Assembly (NCBI GenBank): GCA_945786935.1
Contig: CALZFY010000007.1
Span: 1-53,206, forward strand
Origin: HGM12587 sp945786935
GTDB lineage: Bacteria; Bacillota; Clostridia; Lachnospirales; Lachnospiraceae
DNA: 53,206 nucleotides
Direction of reading: 5' to 3'
Of the stretch, positions 25,429 through 34,624 are shown piece by piece (the first letter of the stretch is position 1; each line of letters opens with the position of its first letter). A model generated the notes under the pieces. The model was given only the letters and a program-made list of their open reading frames with translations, did not search any database and was not told the DNA's origin. The position numbers were made by a program, and so were the translations under genes.

Positions 25429-25662
25429 ATGAAAGAGTATGAGGTTGTGCACGAGATCTTAAATGAATGTGCCAGAAATCAGATGAGGGATATTTTTATA
25501 GAAGAAATTGAAATCCCCGAGGGTGCCTATGAGGATTACATCCGCACCAAACATAAGGACAAAGAGCTTGTGATGGAGCGTGAAGATTTAGCTGACGGCA
25601 GTGTCCGCTATATCGTAGAAACATCAGGCATCATTCAAAAATACACGTTCACAGAGATTTAA
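25429..25662 (+). CDS. Small protein downstream of MoxR-vWA, 77 residues
   Basis: Not recognised. An acidic protein (MKEYEVVHEILNECARNQM at the start, C-terminal strands like VRYIVETSGIIQKYTFTEI) with no membrane segment. It starts at ATG 25429 after AGGAGGAAGG, 8 bases beyond the vWA gene, and its stop lies inside the terminator hairpin, so it is the last gene of the MoxR-vWA operon and may be an adaptor or inhibitor. Confidence 0.75.
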   Translation: MKEYEVVHEILNECARNQMRDIFIEEIEIPEGAYEDYIRTKHKDKELVMEREDLADGSVRYIVETSGIIQKYTFTEI

Positions 25663-25692
25663 GAAACAGCCGGGACTTCCCGGCTGTTTCTT
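25661..25692 (+). terminator. Terminator of the MoxR-vWA operon
   Basis: A perfect 14-bp stem: AAGAAACAGCCGGG (25661-25674) with CCCGGCTGTTTCTT (25679-25692), loop ACTT. It begins within the stop codon of the 77-residue gene. The A- and T-rich sides make it strong and possibly bidirectional. Confidence 0.85.
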
Positions 25693-25740
25693 ATGAAAAA
25701 ATATTTCAAAAATAACTTTCTTAAAAAAATATAAACACAC

Positions 25741-25769
25741 TTGACAATATAAAGGGTCAGTGCTACATT
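25741..25769 (+). promoter_or_regulatory. Sigma-A promoter of the hrcA operon
   Basis: TTGACA (25741-25746) and TACATT (25764-25769) are separated by 17 bases, just ahead of the CIRCE operator. Confidence 0.75.
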
Positions 25770-25783
25770 AGGTAATGTAAATA

Positions 25784-25810
25784 TTAGCACTCCAGTAAAT
25801 TGAGTGCTAA
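25784..25810. promoter_or_regulatory. CIRCE operator (HrcA binding site)
   Basis: TTAGCACTC (25784-25792), nine bases, GAGTGCTAA (25802-25810): a perfect CIRCE inverted repeat. It lies between the promoter and hrcA, so HrcA represses its own operon in the absence of heat stress. Confidence 0.97.
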
Positions 25811-25838
25811 CAGAACAAACCGAAAGGGAGGCGGGCCA

Positions 25839-26870
25839 ATGCAATTGGATGAGAGAAAAATGAAAATTTTAAAAGCGATCATCCAAAACTATTTGGAGAC
25901 CGGAGAACCGGTAGGTTCCAGAACGATTTCCAAGTACACGGATTTAAGCTTGAGTTCGGCTACCATTCGAAATGAAATGGCTGATCTGGAAGAGATGGGA
26001 TACATTGTACAGCCCCACACTTCCGCAGGAAGGATTCCTTCCGATAAAGGCTACCGACTTTATGTAGATCAGATGATGCAGGAAAAGGATGAAGAGATTC
26101 GCGAAGTCAAACAGATGATGATCGAGCGGACAGACAAGGTGGAACAGGTGTTAAAGCAGGTGGTAAAGGTACTGGCAAGCAATACCAACTACGCAACCAT
26201 GATATCCGCACCAAAGATCCACAGGAAGAAAGTAAAATTCCTGCAGCTGTCGAAGGTTGACGAAACCCAGTTGCTTGCGGTAATCGTTATCGAGGGCAAT
26301 GTGGTTCGTAATAAACTGCTGAATCTGAATGAACCGATTGATGATGAGACGATTTTGAAATTAAATCTTCTGCTGAATACTATGCTCAACGGTCTGAGTA
26401 TTGAAGAAATCAATCTTCAAATGATCACCAACCTGAAAAATCAGGCAGGAGCCCATGGAGAGCTGGTAGGAGAGATCATCGATGCAGTGGCAGAGGCCAT
26501 TCATTCAAAACCGGAAACTGAAATTTATACCAGTGGTACAACAAACATTTTCAAATATCCGGAATTGGCAGACAAGGGAAAGGCAAGTGAACTGATCAAC
26601 ACTCTGGAAGAAAAACAGGAATTGACAGGACTTGTGAATGAAACGCTGGAGCACAGTGAAAACAGAGGAATTCAGGTTTACATCGGACAGGAAACACCGA
26701 TTCAGACGATGAAGGACTGCAGCGTGGTAACAGCAACCTATGAATTAGGTGAGGGACTTCAGAGCACTATAGGTATTATCGGACCGAAGCGTATGGATTA
26801 TGAGCATGTGCTTCGTACACTGAATCAGTTGATGGACCAGTTGGATGAAATCTATAAAAAGAAGGAATAG
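25839..26870 (+). CDS. hrcA: Heat-inducible transcription repressor HrcA
   Basis: Represses class I heat-shock operons by binding CIRCE, with GroEL as a folding sensor. The start chosen is ATG at 25839 after GGGAGGCGGG, giving 343 residues; a TTG at 25800 lies inside CIRCE and is rejected. An N-terminal winged-helix segment (YLETGEPVGSRTISKYTDLS then SSATIRNEMADLEEMGY) and the C-terminal GIIGPKRMDY motif are typical. First gene of hrcA-grpE-dnaK-dnaJ. Confidence 0.97.
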   Translation: MQLDERKMKILKAIIQNYLETGEPVGSRTISKYTDLSLSSATIRNEMADLEEMGYIVQPHTSAGRIPSDKGYRLYVDQMMQEKDEEIREVKQMMIERTDKVEQVLKQVVKVLASNTNYATMISAPKIHRKKVKFLQLSKVDETQLLAVIVIEGNVVRNKLLNLNEPIDDETILKLNLLLNTMLNGLSIEEINLQMITNLKNQAGAHGELVGEIIDAVAEAIHSKPETEIYTSGTTNIFKYPELADKGKASELINTLEEKQELTGLVNETLEHSENRGIQVYIGQETPIQTMKDCSVVTATYELGEGLQSTIGIIGPKRMDYEHVLRTLNQLMDQLDEIYKKKE

Positions 26871-26880
26871 AAAGGCGTGA

Positions 26881-27525
26881 ATGGGCGTGGAAAACAATCA
26901 GGAACTTGAAAAGGAATTAGAAGAAGTAGAAGAGGCTGGCAATGAAACAGCGGAAGCAGAAAATGAAGAAGCTGTAGAAGCGACAGCAGAAACAGAAGAA
27001 ACAGCAGAGACTGAAGAAAAACCGGAAGGCGACACAGAAGAAACTGATGAAAAGAAAGGGTTCTTCGGTAAGAAAAAGGATAAGAAGGACAAAAAAGATG
27101 CAAGAATCGAGGAATTGGAAGACAGAGTAAAACGTCAGCTGGCTGAGTTTGAAAACTTCCGTAACCGTACAGAAAAGGAAAAATCCAGAATGTACGAATT
27201 CGGAGCCAGAGATGTTATTGAAAAAATGCTTCCGATCGTAGATAACTTTGAAAGAGGTCTGGCATCCATTCCGGAGGAAGAAAAAGAAAGTCCGGTGGCA
27301 AGCGGTATGGAAATGATCTACAAGCAGCTTATGACCGCTTTGGAAGGACTCGGTGTTACACCGATCGAAGCATTGAACAAACCTTTCGACCCAAATTTCC
27401 ATAATGCAGTGATGCATGTGGAGGATGAAGCAATCGAAGAAAGCACAGTCGTAGAAGAATTCCAGAAGGGATACATCTACAAAGATAATGTGATCCGCTA
27501 CAGTATGGTAAAAGTAGCGAACTAA
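26881..27525 (+). CDS. grpE: Nucleotide exchange factor GrpE
   Basis: Releases ADP from DnaK. 214 residues: an acidic low-complexity N-terminus (EEVEEAGNETAEAENEEAVE-like, to about residue 55), then a Lys-rich patch, a long dimerising helix (KRQLAEFENFRNRTEKEKSR) and the conserved C-terminal beta domain (FDPNFHNAVMHVED, GYIYKDNVIRYSMVKV). The start is ATG at 26881 after GAAAGGCG, 10 bases after hrcA. Confidence 0.96.
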   Translation: MGVENNQELEKELEEVEEAGNETAEAENEEAVEATAETEETAETEEKPEGDTEETDEKKGFFGKKKDKKDKKDARIEELEDRVKRQLAEFENFRNRTEKEKSRMYEFGARDVIEKMLPIVDNFERGLASIPEEEKESPVASGMEMIYKQLMTALEGLGVTPIEALNKPFDPNFHNAVMHVEDEAIEESTVVEEFQKGYIYKDNVIRYSMVKVAN

Positions 27526-27590
27526 TGCATATAATCTTATTTACAGTATAGAAAACAATAACGACTTAGAGTAACAGGAGGACTTAAGTT

Positions 27591-29456
27591 ATGGGAAAAA
27601 TTATTGGTATTGACTTAGGAACAACAAACTCATGTGTAGCAGTTATGGAAGGTGGAAAACCAATCGTTATCGCTAACACAGAAGGTGCAAGAACTACACC
27701 ATCCGTTGTTGCATTTACAAAAACAGGTGAAAGATTAGTTGGTGAACCTGCAAAACGTCAGGCAGTTACAAACGCTGACAAGACAATCTCTTCTATTAAG
27801 AGACATATGGGTACAGATTACAAGGTAGCCATTGATGACAAGAAATATTCTCCACAGGAAATCTCAGCAATGATCTTACAGAAATTGAAAGCAGATGCTG
27901 AAAACCATTTAGGAGAAAAAGTAACAGAAGCTGTTATCACAGTACCTGCTTACTTCAACGATGCTCAGAGACAGGCAACAAAAGATGCGGGACGTATCGC
28001 AGGACTTGATGTAAAACGTATCATCAACGAGCCGACAGCAGCAGCATTAGCTTACGGTCTTGACAACGAACATGAACAGAAGATCATGGTTTACGACTTA
28101 GGTGGCGGTACCTTCGATGTTTCTATCATCGAAATCGGTGATGGCGTTATTGAAGTACTTGCAACAGCCGGTGATAACAGACTGGGTGGTGATGACTTCG
28201 ACCAGAAGATCGTAGATTATATCGTTGCAGACTTCAAAGCAAACAACGGAGTAGACTTATCAGCAGATAAGATGGCTCTTCAGCGTGTAAAAGAAGCAGC
28301 TGAAAAAGCGAAAAAAGAATTATCTTCTGCTACAACAACCAACATTAACTTACCATTCATCAGTATGAATGCTTCCGGTCCACTTCACCTGGATATGAAC
28401 CTTACAAGAGCAAAATTTGATGAATTAACACATGACCTTGTTGAAAGAACAGCAGGCCCTGTACAGAATGCATTAAGAGATGCAGGTATCTCTGCTTCTG
28501 AACTCGGAAAGGTATTACTGGTAGGCGGTTCTACACGTGTTCCGGCAGTACAGGAAAAAGTTAAAATGCTGACAGGTCACGAACCAAGCAAGTCACTGAA
28601 CCCGGATGAATGTGTTGCACTGGGTGCTTCTATCCAGGGTGGTAAATTAGCCGGAGATGCAGGTGCAGGTGAAATCCTTCTGCTTGATGTAACTCCACTG
28701 TCACTTTCTATCGAAACTATGGGTGGTGTTGCTACAAGACTGATCGAAAGAAACACAACAATTCCTACAAAGAAGAGCCAGATCTTCTCTACAGCAGCTG
28801 ATAACCAGACAGCAGTAGATATCAATGTCGTACAGGGTGAAAGACAGTTCGCAAGAGACAACAAATCCTTAGGACAGTTCCGTCTGGACGGAATCCCGCC
28901 AGCAAGACGTGGTGTTCCACAGATCGAAGTAACCTTTGATATCGATGCTAACGGTATTGTAAATGTATCTGCAAAAGACCTTGGTACAGGTAAAGAACAG
29001 CACATTACAATCACAGCCGGTTCTAACATGTCCGATGCTGATATCGAAAAAGCAGTAAAAGAAGCTGCAGAATATGAAGCACAGGATAAGAAACGTAAAG
29101 AAGCAGTTGATGCAAGAAACGATGCGGATGCTATCGTATTCCAGACAGAAAAAGCAATGCAGGAAGTTGGCGATAAGATCGATGCTAACGATAAAGCAGC
29201 AGTAGAAGCTGATCTTGCTTCCTTAAAGGCTGTCATCGAAAGAACTGCAAATGTAGAAGAAATTTCCGATGCAGATCTGGATGCATTAAAAGCCGGAAAA
29301 GAAAAACTGATGGAAAGCGCTCAGAAGCTCTTTGCTAAGGTTTATGAACAGGCACAGGGTGCTGCAGGAGCAGCAGGTGCAGGCCCGGATATGGGAGCAG
29401 GTGCAGGTCCGGCACCGGATGATGACATCGTAGATGGTGACTTCAGAGAAGTATAA
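27591..29456 (+). CDS. dnaK: Molecular chaperone DnaK (Hsp70)
   Basis: ATP-driven protein-folding chaperone. 621 residues: the ATPase domain begins GIDLGTTNSCVAVMEGG, with VYDLGGGTFDVSIIEIG and LLVGGSTRVPAVQ; the interdomain linker is followed by a substrate domain and a Gly/Ala-rich tail (AGAAGAGPDMGAGAGPAPDD) ending in the acidic DIVDGDFREV. It lacks the ~24-residue insertion of Gram-negative DnaK, as usual in Firmicutes. The start is ATG at 27591 after AGGAGGACT. Codon choice is strongly biased, as for a highly expressed protein. Confidence 0.98.
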   Translation: MGKIIGIDLGTTNSCVAVMEGGKPIVIANTEGARTTPSVVAFTKTGERLVGEPAKRQAVTNADKTISSIKRHMGTDYKVAIDDKKYSPQEISAMILQKLKADAENHLGEKVTEAVITVPAYFNDAQRQATKDAGRIAGLDVKRIINEPTAAALAYGLDNEHEQKIMVYDLGGGTFDVSIIEIGDGVIEVLATAGDNRLGGDDFDQKIVDYIVADFKANNGVDLSADKMALQRVKEAAEKAKKELSSATTTNINLPFISMNASGPLHLDMNLTRAKFDELTHDLVERTAGPVQNALRDAGISASELGKVLLVGGSTRVPAVQEKVKMLTGHEPSKSLNPDECVALGASIQGGKLAGDAGAGEILLLDVTPLSLSIETMGGVATRLIERNTTIPTKKSQIFSTAADNQTAVDINVVQGERQFARDNKSLGQFRLDGIPPARRGVPQIEVTFDIDANGIVNVSAKDLGTGKEQHITITAGSNMSDADIEKAVKEAAEYEAQDKKRKEAVDARNDADAIVFQTEKAMQEVGDKIDANDKAAVEADLASLKAVIERTANVEEISDADLDALKAGKEKLMESAQKLFAKVYEQAQGAAGAAGAGPDMGAGAGPAPDDDIVDGDFREV

Positions 29457-29478
29457 AGTATAATTTTTGCAGGAAAAT

Positions 29479-29499
29479 GGGAGTATTTTGAATACTCCC
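29479..29499. repeat. Perfect hairpin between dnaK and dnaJ
   Basis: GGGAGTATT (29479-29487) and AATACTCCC (29491-29499) form a 9-bp stem with a three-base loop. No T-run follows, so it is more likely an RNA-processing or stability hairpin lowering dnaJ expression relative to dnaK than a terminator. Confidence 0.55.
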
Positions 29500-29529
29500 A
29501 TAAACTGTGTATTACAGAGAGGTAAAGAA

Positions 29530-30699
29530 ATGGCAGAAACCAAACGTGATTACTACGAAGTCCTTGGGGTATCCAAAGGAGCCAGTGATTCTGAGATTAA
29601 AAGTGCCTATAGAAAGCTTGCCAAAAAATACCATCCGGATATGAATCCGGGGGATGCAGAAGCGGAAAAGAAGTTTAAAGAAGCTTCCGAAGCATATGCA
29701 ATCTTAAGTGATGCTGAAAAGAGAAAGCAGTATGATCAGTTTGGTCATGCAGCCTTTGAAAACGGCGGTGGAGGCGGATACGGCGGATTTGGCGGATTCG
29801 ACTTCAACAGTGCAGATATGGGCGACATTTTCGGAGATATTTTTGGAGATTTATTTGGCGGCGGTGGCAGAAGACGCGGAAACAATGGCCCGATGCAGGG
29901 AGCCAATGTCAGAGCCAGTGTACGCATTACATTTGAAGAAGCGGTATTCGGCTGTGAAAAGGAACTGGAGCTTACTTTAAAGGATACCTGTACATCCTGT
30001 CACGGAACAGGAGCAAAGGCAGGAACTTCTCCGGAAACCTGTCCGAAATGTGGCGGACGTGGTCAGGTGACCTACAACCAGCAGACCATGTTCGGTACGA
30101 TGCAGAGCGTGAGGACCTGCCCGGACTGTAACGGAACCGGTAAGATCATCAAAGAAAAATGTCCGGATTGCTATGGAACAGGATACATTTCTAATAAAAA
30201 GAAGATCCAGGTATCCATTCCGGCAGGTATTGACAACGGTCAGAGCATCCGTATCAGAGAGAAGGGTGAGCCGGGAACCAATGGAGGTCCAAGAGGAGAT
30301 CTGCTGGTAGAAGTGATCGTTTCCAGACACGCAACCTTCCAGCGCCAGGATATGGATATTTATTCCAATGTGCCCATCAGCTTTGCAGTAGCTGCTCTTG
30401 GTGGAACCATTCAGGTAGATACTGTGGATGGCAAAGTGGAATATGATGTAAAAGCCGGAACCCAGACAGGTACCAGAGTGCGCTTAAGAGGAAAAGGTGT
30501 ACCTTCCTTAAGAAACAAGGCGGTAAGAGGTGACCACTATATTACATTGAATGTTCAGGTTCCTACAACTCTTAGTCATGAGGCAAAGGAAGCACTGAGA
30601 AACTTTGATGCAGTCAGCGGAAACAGCTTGAAAAGTGAGGGTGTAAAACCAAAGAAGAAGGGTTTTATGGATAAGATCAAAGAATCATTTGAAGATTAA
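29530..30699 (+). CDS. dnaJ: Chaperone DnaJ (Hsp40)
   Basis: DnaK co-chaperone. The start chosen is ATG at 29530 (MAETKRDYYEVLGVSKGA) after AGAGAGGTAAAG; the frame is open from 29467 but without support. 389 residues: J-domain with YHPDMNPGD (HPD, about residue 36), Gly/Phe-rich region, four zinc-finger repeats (CTSCHGTG, CPKCGGRG, CPDCNGTG, CPDCYGTG), and the C-terminal substrate domains. Last gene of the heat-shock operon, followed by a strong terminator. Confidence 0.97.
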   Translation: MAETKRDYYEVLGVSKGASDSEIKSAYRKLAKKYHPDMNPGDAEAEKKFKEASEAYAILSDAEKRKQYDQFGHAAFENGGGGGYGGFGGFDFNSADMGDIFGDIFGDLFGGGGRRRGNNGPMQGANVRASVRITFEEAVFGCEKELELTLKDTCTSCHGTGAKAGTSPETCPKCGGRGQVTYNQQTMFGTMQSVRTCPDCNGTGKIIKEKCPDCYGTGYISNKKKIQVSIPAGIDNGQSIRIREKGEPGTNGGPRGDLLVEVIVSRHATFQRQDMDIYSNVPISFAVAALGGTIQVDTVDGKVEYDVKAGTQTGTRVRLRGKGVPSLRNKAVRGDHYITLNVQVPTTLSHEAKEALRNFDAVSGNSLKSEGVKPKKKGFMDKIKESFED

Positions 30700-30708
30700 A
30701 ATGAAGAG

Positions 30709-30735
30709 GCCGGGAGAAATCTCCCGGCTTTTGTA
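30709..30735 (+). terminator. Terminator of the hrcA-dnaJ operon
   Basis: GCCGGGAGA (30709-30717) and TCTCCCGGC (30720-30728), two-base gap in the stem ends, followed by TTTTGT. Nine bases after the dnaJ stop. Confidence 0.85.
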
Positions 30736-30775
30736 CTGTTTAAAAAACACAAAATTTGCAAAAAAAAGTAGTAGA

Positions 30776-30803
30776 TTGATAGACAGTTTGGTGGAATTAT
30801 GGT
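30776..30803 (+). promoter_or_regulatory. Candidate promoter of nifJ
   Basis: TTGATA (30776-30781) and TATGGT (30798-30803) are separated by 16 bases, about 100 bases upstream of the nifJ start. The -10 match is only moderate. Confidence 0.4.
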
Positions 30804-30906
30804 AGACTAGGTGTTATAAAAAACGGAAAGTGGCATGCTTTGCGTGTCTTTCTTGCGTTTGGAATTAGAATCTTATTTAATGATTCATATAAGGAGGAAC
30901 AAACCA

Positions 30907-33900
30907 ATGGCTAGAAAAATGAAAACCATGGATGGTAATCATGCAGCAGCACATGTGTCTTATGCATATTCAGATGTTGCAGCAATCTATCCAATCACCC
31001 CATCATCTGTAATGGCTGAAGCTACAGACGAATGGGCTACTCAGGGAAGAGAAAACATCTTCGGACAGACTGTACAGGTTACAGAAATGCAGTCCGAAGC
31101 AGGTGCAGCAGGTGCTGTACACGGATCCCTTGCAGCAGGTGCTTTAACAACTACATTTACAGCATCTCAGGGTCTCTTACTGATGATCCCGAACCTGTAC
31201 AAACTTGCAGGTGAGAGACTTCCAGGTGTAATCAATGTATCAGCTCGTGCAATCGCAAGCCATGCATTATCAATCTTCGGAGATCACTCAGACGTATATG
31301 CATGTCGTCAGACAGGTGTTGCAATGCTTTGTGAATCAAGTGTTCAGGAAGTTATGGATTTAACACCGGTTGCTCACTGTGCAGCAATCAAAGGCCGTCT
31401 CCCATTCATCAACTTCTTCGACGGTTTCAGAACATCTCATGAAATCCAGAAGATCGAAATGTGGGACTATGAAGATCTGAAAGATATGGTAGATATGGAT
31501 GCAATTGATGCATACAGAAGAGATGCATTAAATCCAAATCATCCATGTGAAAGAGGTTCAGCTCAGAATGCTGATATCTTCTTCCAGGCCAGAGAAGCAT
31601 GTAACCCATACTACGATGCTATGCCGGGTATCGTACAGGAATACATGGATAAAGTAAACGCAAAACTCGGTACAGATTACAAGCTCTTCAACTACCACGG
31701 TGCAGCTGATGCAGAACATGTAATCGTTGCAATGGGTTCTGCTTGTGAAACAATTGATGAAACAGTTGAATACTTAAACGCAGCAGGCGCAAAAGTTGGT
31801 GTAGTAAAAGTTCGTCTTTACAGACCATTCTGCGCAGAAGCATTAATCGCAGCAATTCCTGAAACTGTTAAACAGATTACTGTATTAGACAGAACAAAAG
31901 AGCCGGGTGCTCTTGGCGAACCGTTATGGTTAGATGTTGTTGCAGCATTAAAAGGCTCTAAATTCGATGCAGTTCCTGTATTCATGGGACGTTACGGCTT
32001 AGGCTCCAAAGATACAACACCGGCACAGATCGTTGCTGTATTCAAAAATACAGAAAAACCGAAATTCACAATCGGTATCGTGGATGACGTTACAAATCTT
32101 TCTCTTGAAGTTGGTGAACCGATTTCCTGTGCTCCGGAAACAACAATCGCATGTAAATTCTGGGGACTTGGTGCTGACGGTACAGTAGGTGCTAACAAGA
32201 ACTCCATCAAGATCATCGGTGATAACACTGATATGTATGCACAGGCTTACTTTGATTATGACTCCAAAAAATCCGGTGGTGTTACAATTTCCCACTTAAG
32301 ATTTGGTAAAGATCCGATTAAGTCTACATATTTAATTTCCAAAGCAAACTTTGTTGCTTGTCATAACCCATCTTATGTACGTAAATACAACATGGTACAG
32401 GATCTGAAAGATGGCGGTACATTCTTATTAAACTGCCCATGGGATATGGAAGGTATTGAAAAACATTTACCGGGACAGGCTAAGAGATACATGGCAGAAC
32501 ACAACATTAAGTTCTACGTAATCGATGGTATCAAGATCGGTAAAGAAATCGGATTAGGCGGACGTATCAATACAGTTCTCCAGTCAGCATTCTTTGAACT
32601 GGCTAACATCATCCCGGGCGAAGAAGCAAACGCTTTAATGAAAGCAGCTGCAAAAGCTTCTTACGGCAAGAAGGGTGACAAAGTCGTTCAGATGAACTAC
32701 GACGCAATTGACGCCGGTGCAAAACAGATCAAAGAGATCCAGATTCCGGAAAGCTGGAAAGACTGTGAAGATGAATTCTTAGGAAAATCTGTAGAAGGTG
32801 ATTCAGCTGTTGTTGATTTCGTTAACAATATCCAGATTCCGGTTAACGCTCAGGAAGGTAACAAATTACCGGTATCTGCATTCAAAAATTATGTAGATGG
32901 TACAACACCTTCAGGTGCAGCTGCATATGAAAAACGTGGTATCGCAGTAGATATCCCGGTATGGAATCCGGAAAACTGTATCCAGTGTAACAGATGTGCA
33001 TATGTATGTCCTCATGCAGTTATCCGTCCGGTTGCTATGACAGAAGAAGAAGTAGCAGCAGCTCCGGAAGGAATGACAGTAGTACCTATGACAGGTATGG
33101 CAGACAAGAAATTTGCTGTCGTTGTATCAGCACTTGACTGTACAGGATGTGGCTCTTGTGTAAATGTATGTCCGGGCAAGAAGGGTGCAAAAGCCATTGC
33201 TATGGAAAACATGGAAGCAAATGCAGGTCTTCAGAAATACTTCGATTATGCAGTAACATTACCGGAAAAAGAAGATGTTATTGCTAAATTTAAAGAAGCT
33301 ACAGTAAAAGGCAGCCAGTTTAAGCAGCCGTTACTTGAGTTCTCCGGAGCTTGTGCAGGCTGTGGTGAAACACCATACGCTAAATTAATCACACAGTTAT
33401 TCGGTGACAGAATGTACATTGCTAATGCAACAGGTTGTTCTTCAATCTGGGCTAACTCTTCACCATCTACACCATACACAGTAAATCAGAAGGGACAGGG
33501 TCCTGCATGGTCTAACTCCTTATTCGAAGATGCTGCTGAATTTGGTTATGGTATGAGCCTTGCACAGAAAGCAATCCGTGACAGATTAAAATCTAAAGTA
33601 GAAGCTTTAGTAGAAGTTGCAGAAAAAGAAGATGTAAAAGCAGCTGCACAGGAATGGTTAGATACATTCTCCGTTGGAGCTACAAACGGTGCTGCTACCG
33701 ACAAATTAGTTGCTGCATTAGAAGCTTGCGGATGTGAAAAAGCTCAGGAAATCTTAAAAGATAAAGACTTCCTTGCTAAGAAGTCCCAGTGGATCTTCGG
33801 TGGTGACGGATGGGCATACGACATCGGTTTCGGTGGTGTTGACCATGTATTAGCTTCCGGCAAAGATATCAATATCATGGTATTCGATACAGAAGTTTAC

Positions 33901-34440
33901 TCTAACACAGGTGGACAGTCTTCTAAAGCTACACCAACAGGTGCGATCGCTCAGTTCGCAGCAGGCGGTAAAGAAGTGAAGAAGAAAGACCTTGCAAGTA
34001 TCGCAATGAGCTATGGTTATGTATATGTTGCTCAGATCGCTATGGGTGCTGATTACAACCAGTGTGTAAAAGCAATCGCAGAAGCTGAAGCATATCCGGG
34101 ACCATCACTGATCATCGCTTACGCTCCATGTATCAACCACGGTATCAAAGTTGGTATGAGCAAAGCTCAGACAGAAGAAGCTAACGCAGTAGCTTGCGGT
34201 TACTGGCATTGCTTCAGATACAATCCGGCTCTCAAAGAAGCAGGACAGGATGCATTCATCTTAGACTCTAAAGAGCCTACAGAAGATTATCAGGCATTCC
34301 TTGACGGAGAAGTTCGTTACAATGCTCTGAAACGTGCTAATCCGGACCGTGCTGCAGAGCTCTTCGCTAAATCTGAAGAAGCTGCAAAGGCCAGATATGA
34401 GTATCTGAACAAATTAAAAACATTATACGGAGCTGAATAA
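30907..34440 (+). CDS. nifJ: Pyruvate:ferredoxin (flavodoxin) oxidoreductase
   Basis: Converts pyruvate and CoA to acetyl-CoA and CO2, reducing ferredoxin; central to anaerobic fermentation. The start chosen is ATG at 30907 after AAGGAGGAAC, giving 1177 residues, the usual single-chain length; the open frame extends 24 codons upstream without support. Two 4Fe-4S motifs are visible (CIQCNRCAYVCP and CTGCGSCVNVCPG, about residues 690-755), a further cluster cysteine pair (SGACAGCGETPY), and the thiamine-diphosphate region GGDGWAYDIGFGGVDHVL with TEVYSNTGGQSSK. Codon use is highly biased, implying very high expression. Transcribed alone. Confidence 0.97.
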   Translation: MARKMKTMDGNHAAAHVSYAYSDVAAIYPITPSSVMAEATDEWATQGRENIFGQTVQVTEMQSEAGAAGAVHGSLAAGALTTTFTASQGLLLMIPNLYKLAGERLPGVINVSARAIASHALSIFGDHSDVYACRQTGVAMLCESSVQEVMDLTPVAHCAAIKGRLPFINFFDGFRTSHEIQKIEMWDYEDLKDMVDMDAIDAYRRDALNPNHPCERGSAQNADIFFQAREACNPYYDAMPGIVQEYMDKVNAKLGTDYKLFNYHGAADAEHVIVAMGSACETIDETVEYLNAAGAKVGVVKVRLYRPFCAEALIAAIPETVKQITVLDRTKEPGALGEPLWLDVVAALKGSKFDAVPVFMGRYGLGSKDTTPAQIVAVFKNTEKPKFTIGIVDDVTNLSLEVGEPISCAPETTIACKFWGLGADGTVGANKNSIKIIGDNTDMYAQAYFDYDSKKSGGVTISHLRFGKDPIKSTYLISKANFVACHNPSYVRKYNMVQDLKDGGTFLLNCPWDMEGIEKHLPGQAKRYMAEHNIKFYVIDGIKIGKEIGLGGRINTVLQSAFFELANIIPGEEANALMKAAAKASYGKKGDKVVQMNYDAIDAGAKQIKEIQIPESWKDCEDEFLGKSVEGDSAVVDFVNNIQIPVNAQEGNKLPVSAFKNYVDGTTPSGAAAYEKRGIAVDIPVWNPENCIQCNRCAYVCPHAVIRPVAMTEEEVAAAPEGMTVVPMTGMADKKFAVVVSALDCTGCGSCVNVCPGKKGAKAIAMENMEANAGLQKYFDYAVTLPEKEDVIAKFKEATVKGSQFKQPLLEFSGACAGCGETPYAKLITQLFGDRMYIANATGCSSIWANSSPSTPYTVNQKGQGPAWSNSLFEDAAEFGYGMSLAQKAIRDRLKSKVEALVEVAEKEDVKAAAQEWLDTFSVGATNGAATDKLVAALEACGCEKAQEILKDKDFLAKKSQWIFGGDGWAYDIGFGGVDHVLASGKDINIMVFDTEVYSNTGGQSSKATPTGAIAQFAAGGKEVKKKDLASIAMSYGYVYVAQIAMGADYNQCVKAIAEAEAYPGPSLIIAYAPCINHGIKVGMSKAQTEEANAVACGYWHCFRYNPALKEAGQDAFILDSKEPTEDYQAFLDGEVRYNALKRANPDRAAELFAKSEEAAKARYEYLNKLKTLYGAE

Positions 34441-34466
34441 TCTTTGATGATTCGGTAAAGTAATCT

Positions 34467-34495
34467 GAGGCACGCCTTAGGGCGTGTCTCTTTTT
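34467..34495 (+). terminator. Terminator of nifJ
   Basis: GAGGCACGCC (34467-34476) pairs with GGCGTGTCTC (34481-34490), ten pairs with one G-T, followed by TTTTTGTTTTTTG. Confidence 0.85.
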
Positions 34496-34576
34496 GTTTT
34501 TTGTTGGTTTTGTGGAAAAAACGATGAAAATTTAATGTAAAAATATGAAAAAAACCTACTAAAACCAAACAAGATA

Positions 34577-34585
34577 TGTTAAAAT
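34577..34585 (+). promoter_or_regulatory. Candidate extended -10 promoter of the deoR-rhaB operon
   Basis: TG-T-TAAAAT (TG at 34577-34578, TAAAAT 34580-34585), about 40 bases upstream of the regulator gene. No good -35 box is seen. Confidence 0.4.
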
Positions 34586-34624
34586 AATACACATATAAGA
34601 ATATAAGCGAAGGAGGCATACAAA

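Noticed and set aside
25800..25838. TTG start for hrcA at 25800
   Set aside because: It is inside the CIRCE operator; ATG 25839 follows a strong GGGAGG site.
28577..29236. A 219-codon minus-strand frame inside dnaK
   Set aside because: It is the mirror of the biased dnaK codons, with high Ser/Ala content and no homologue-like motif.
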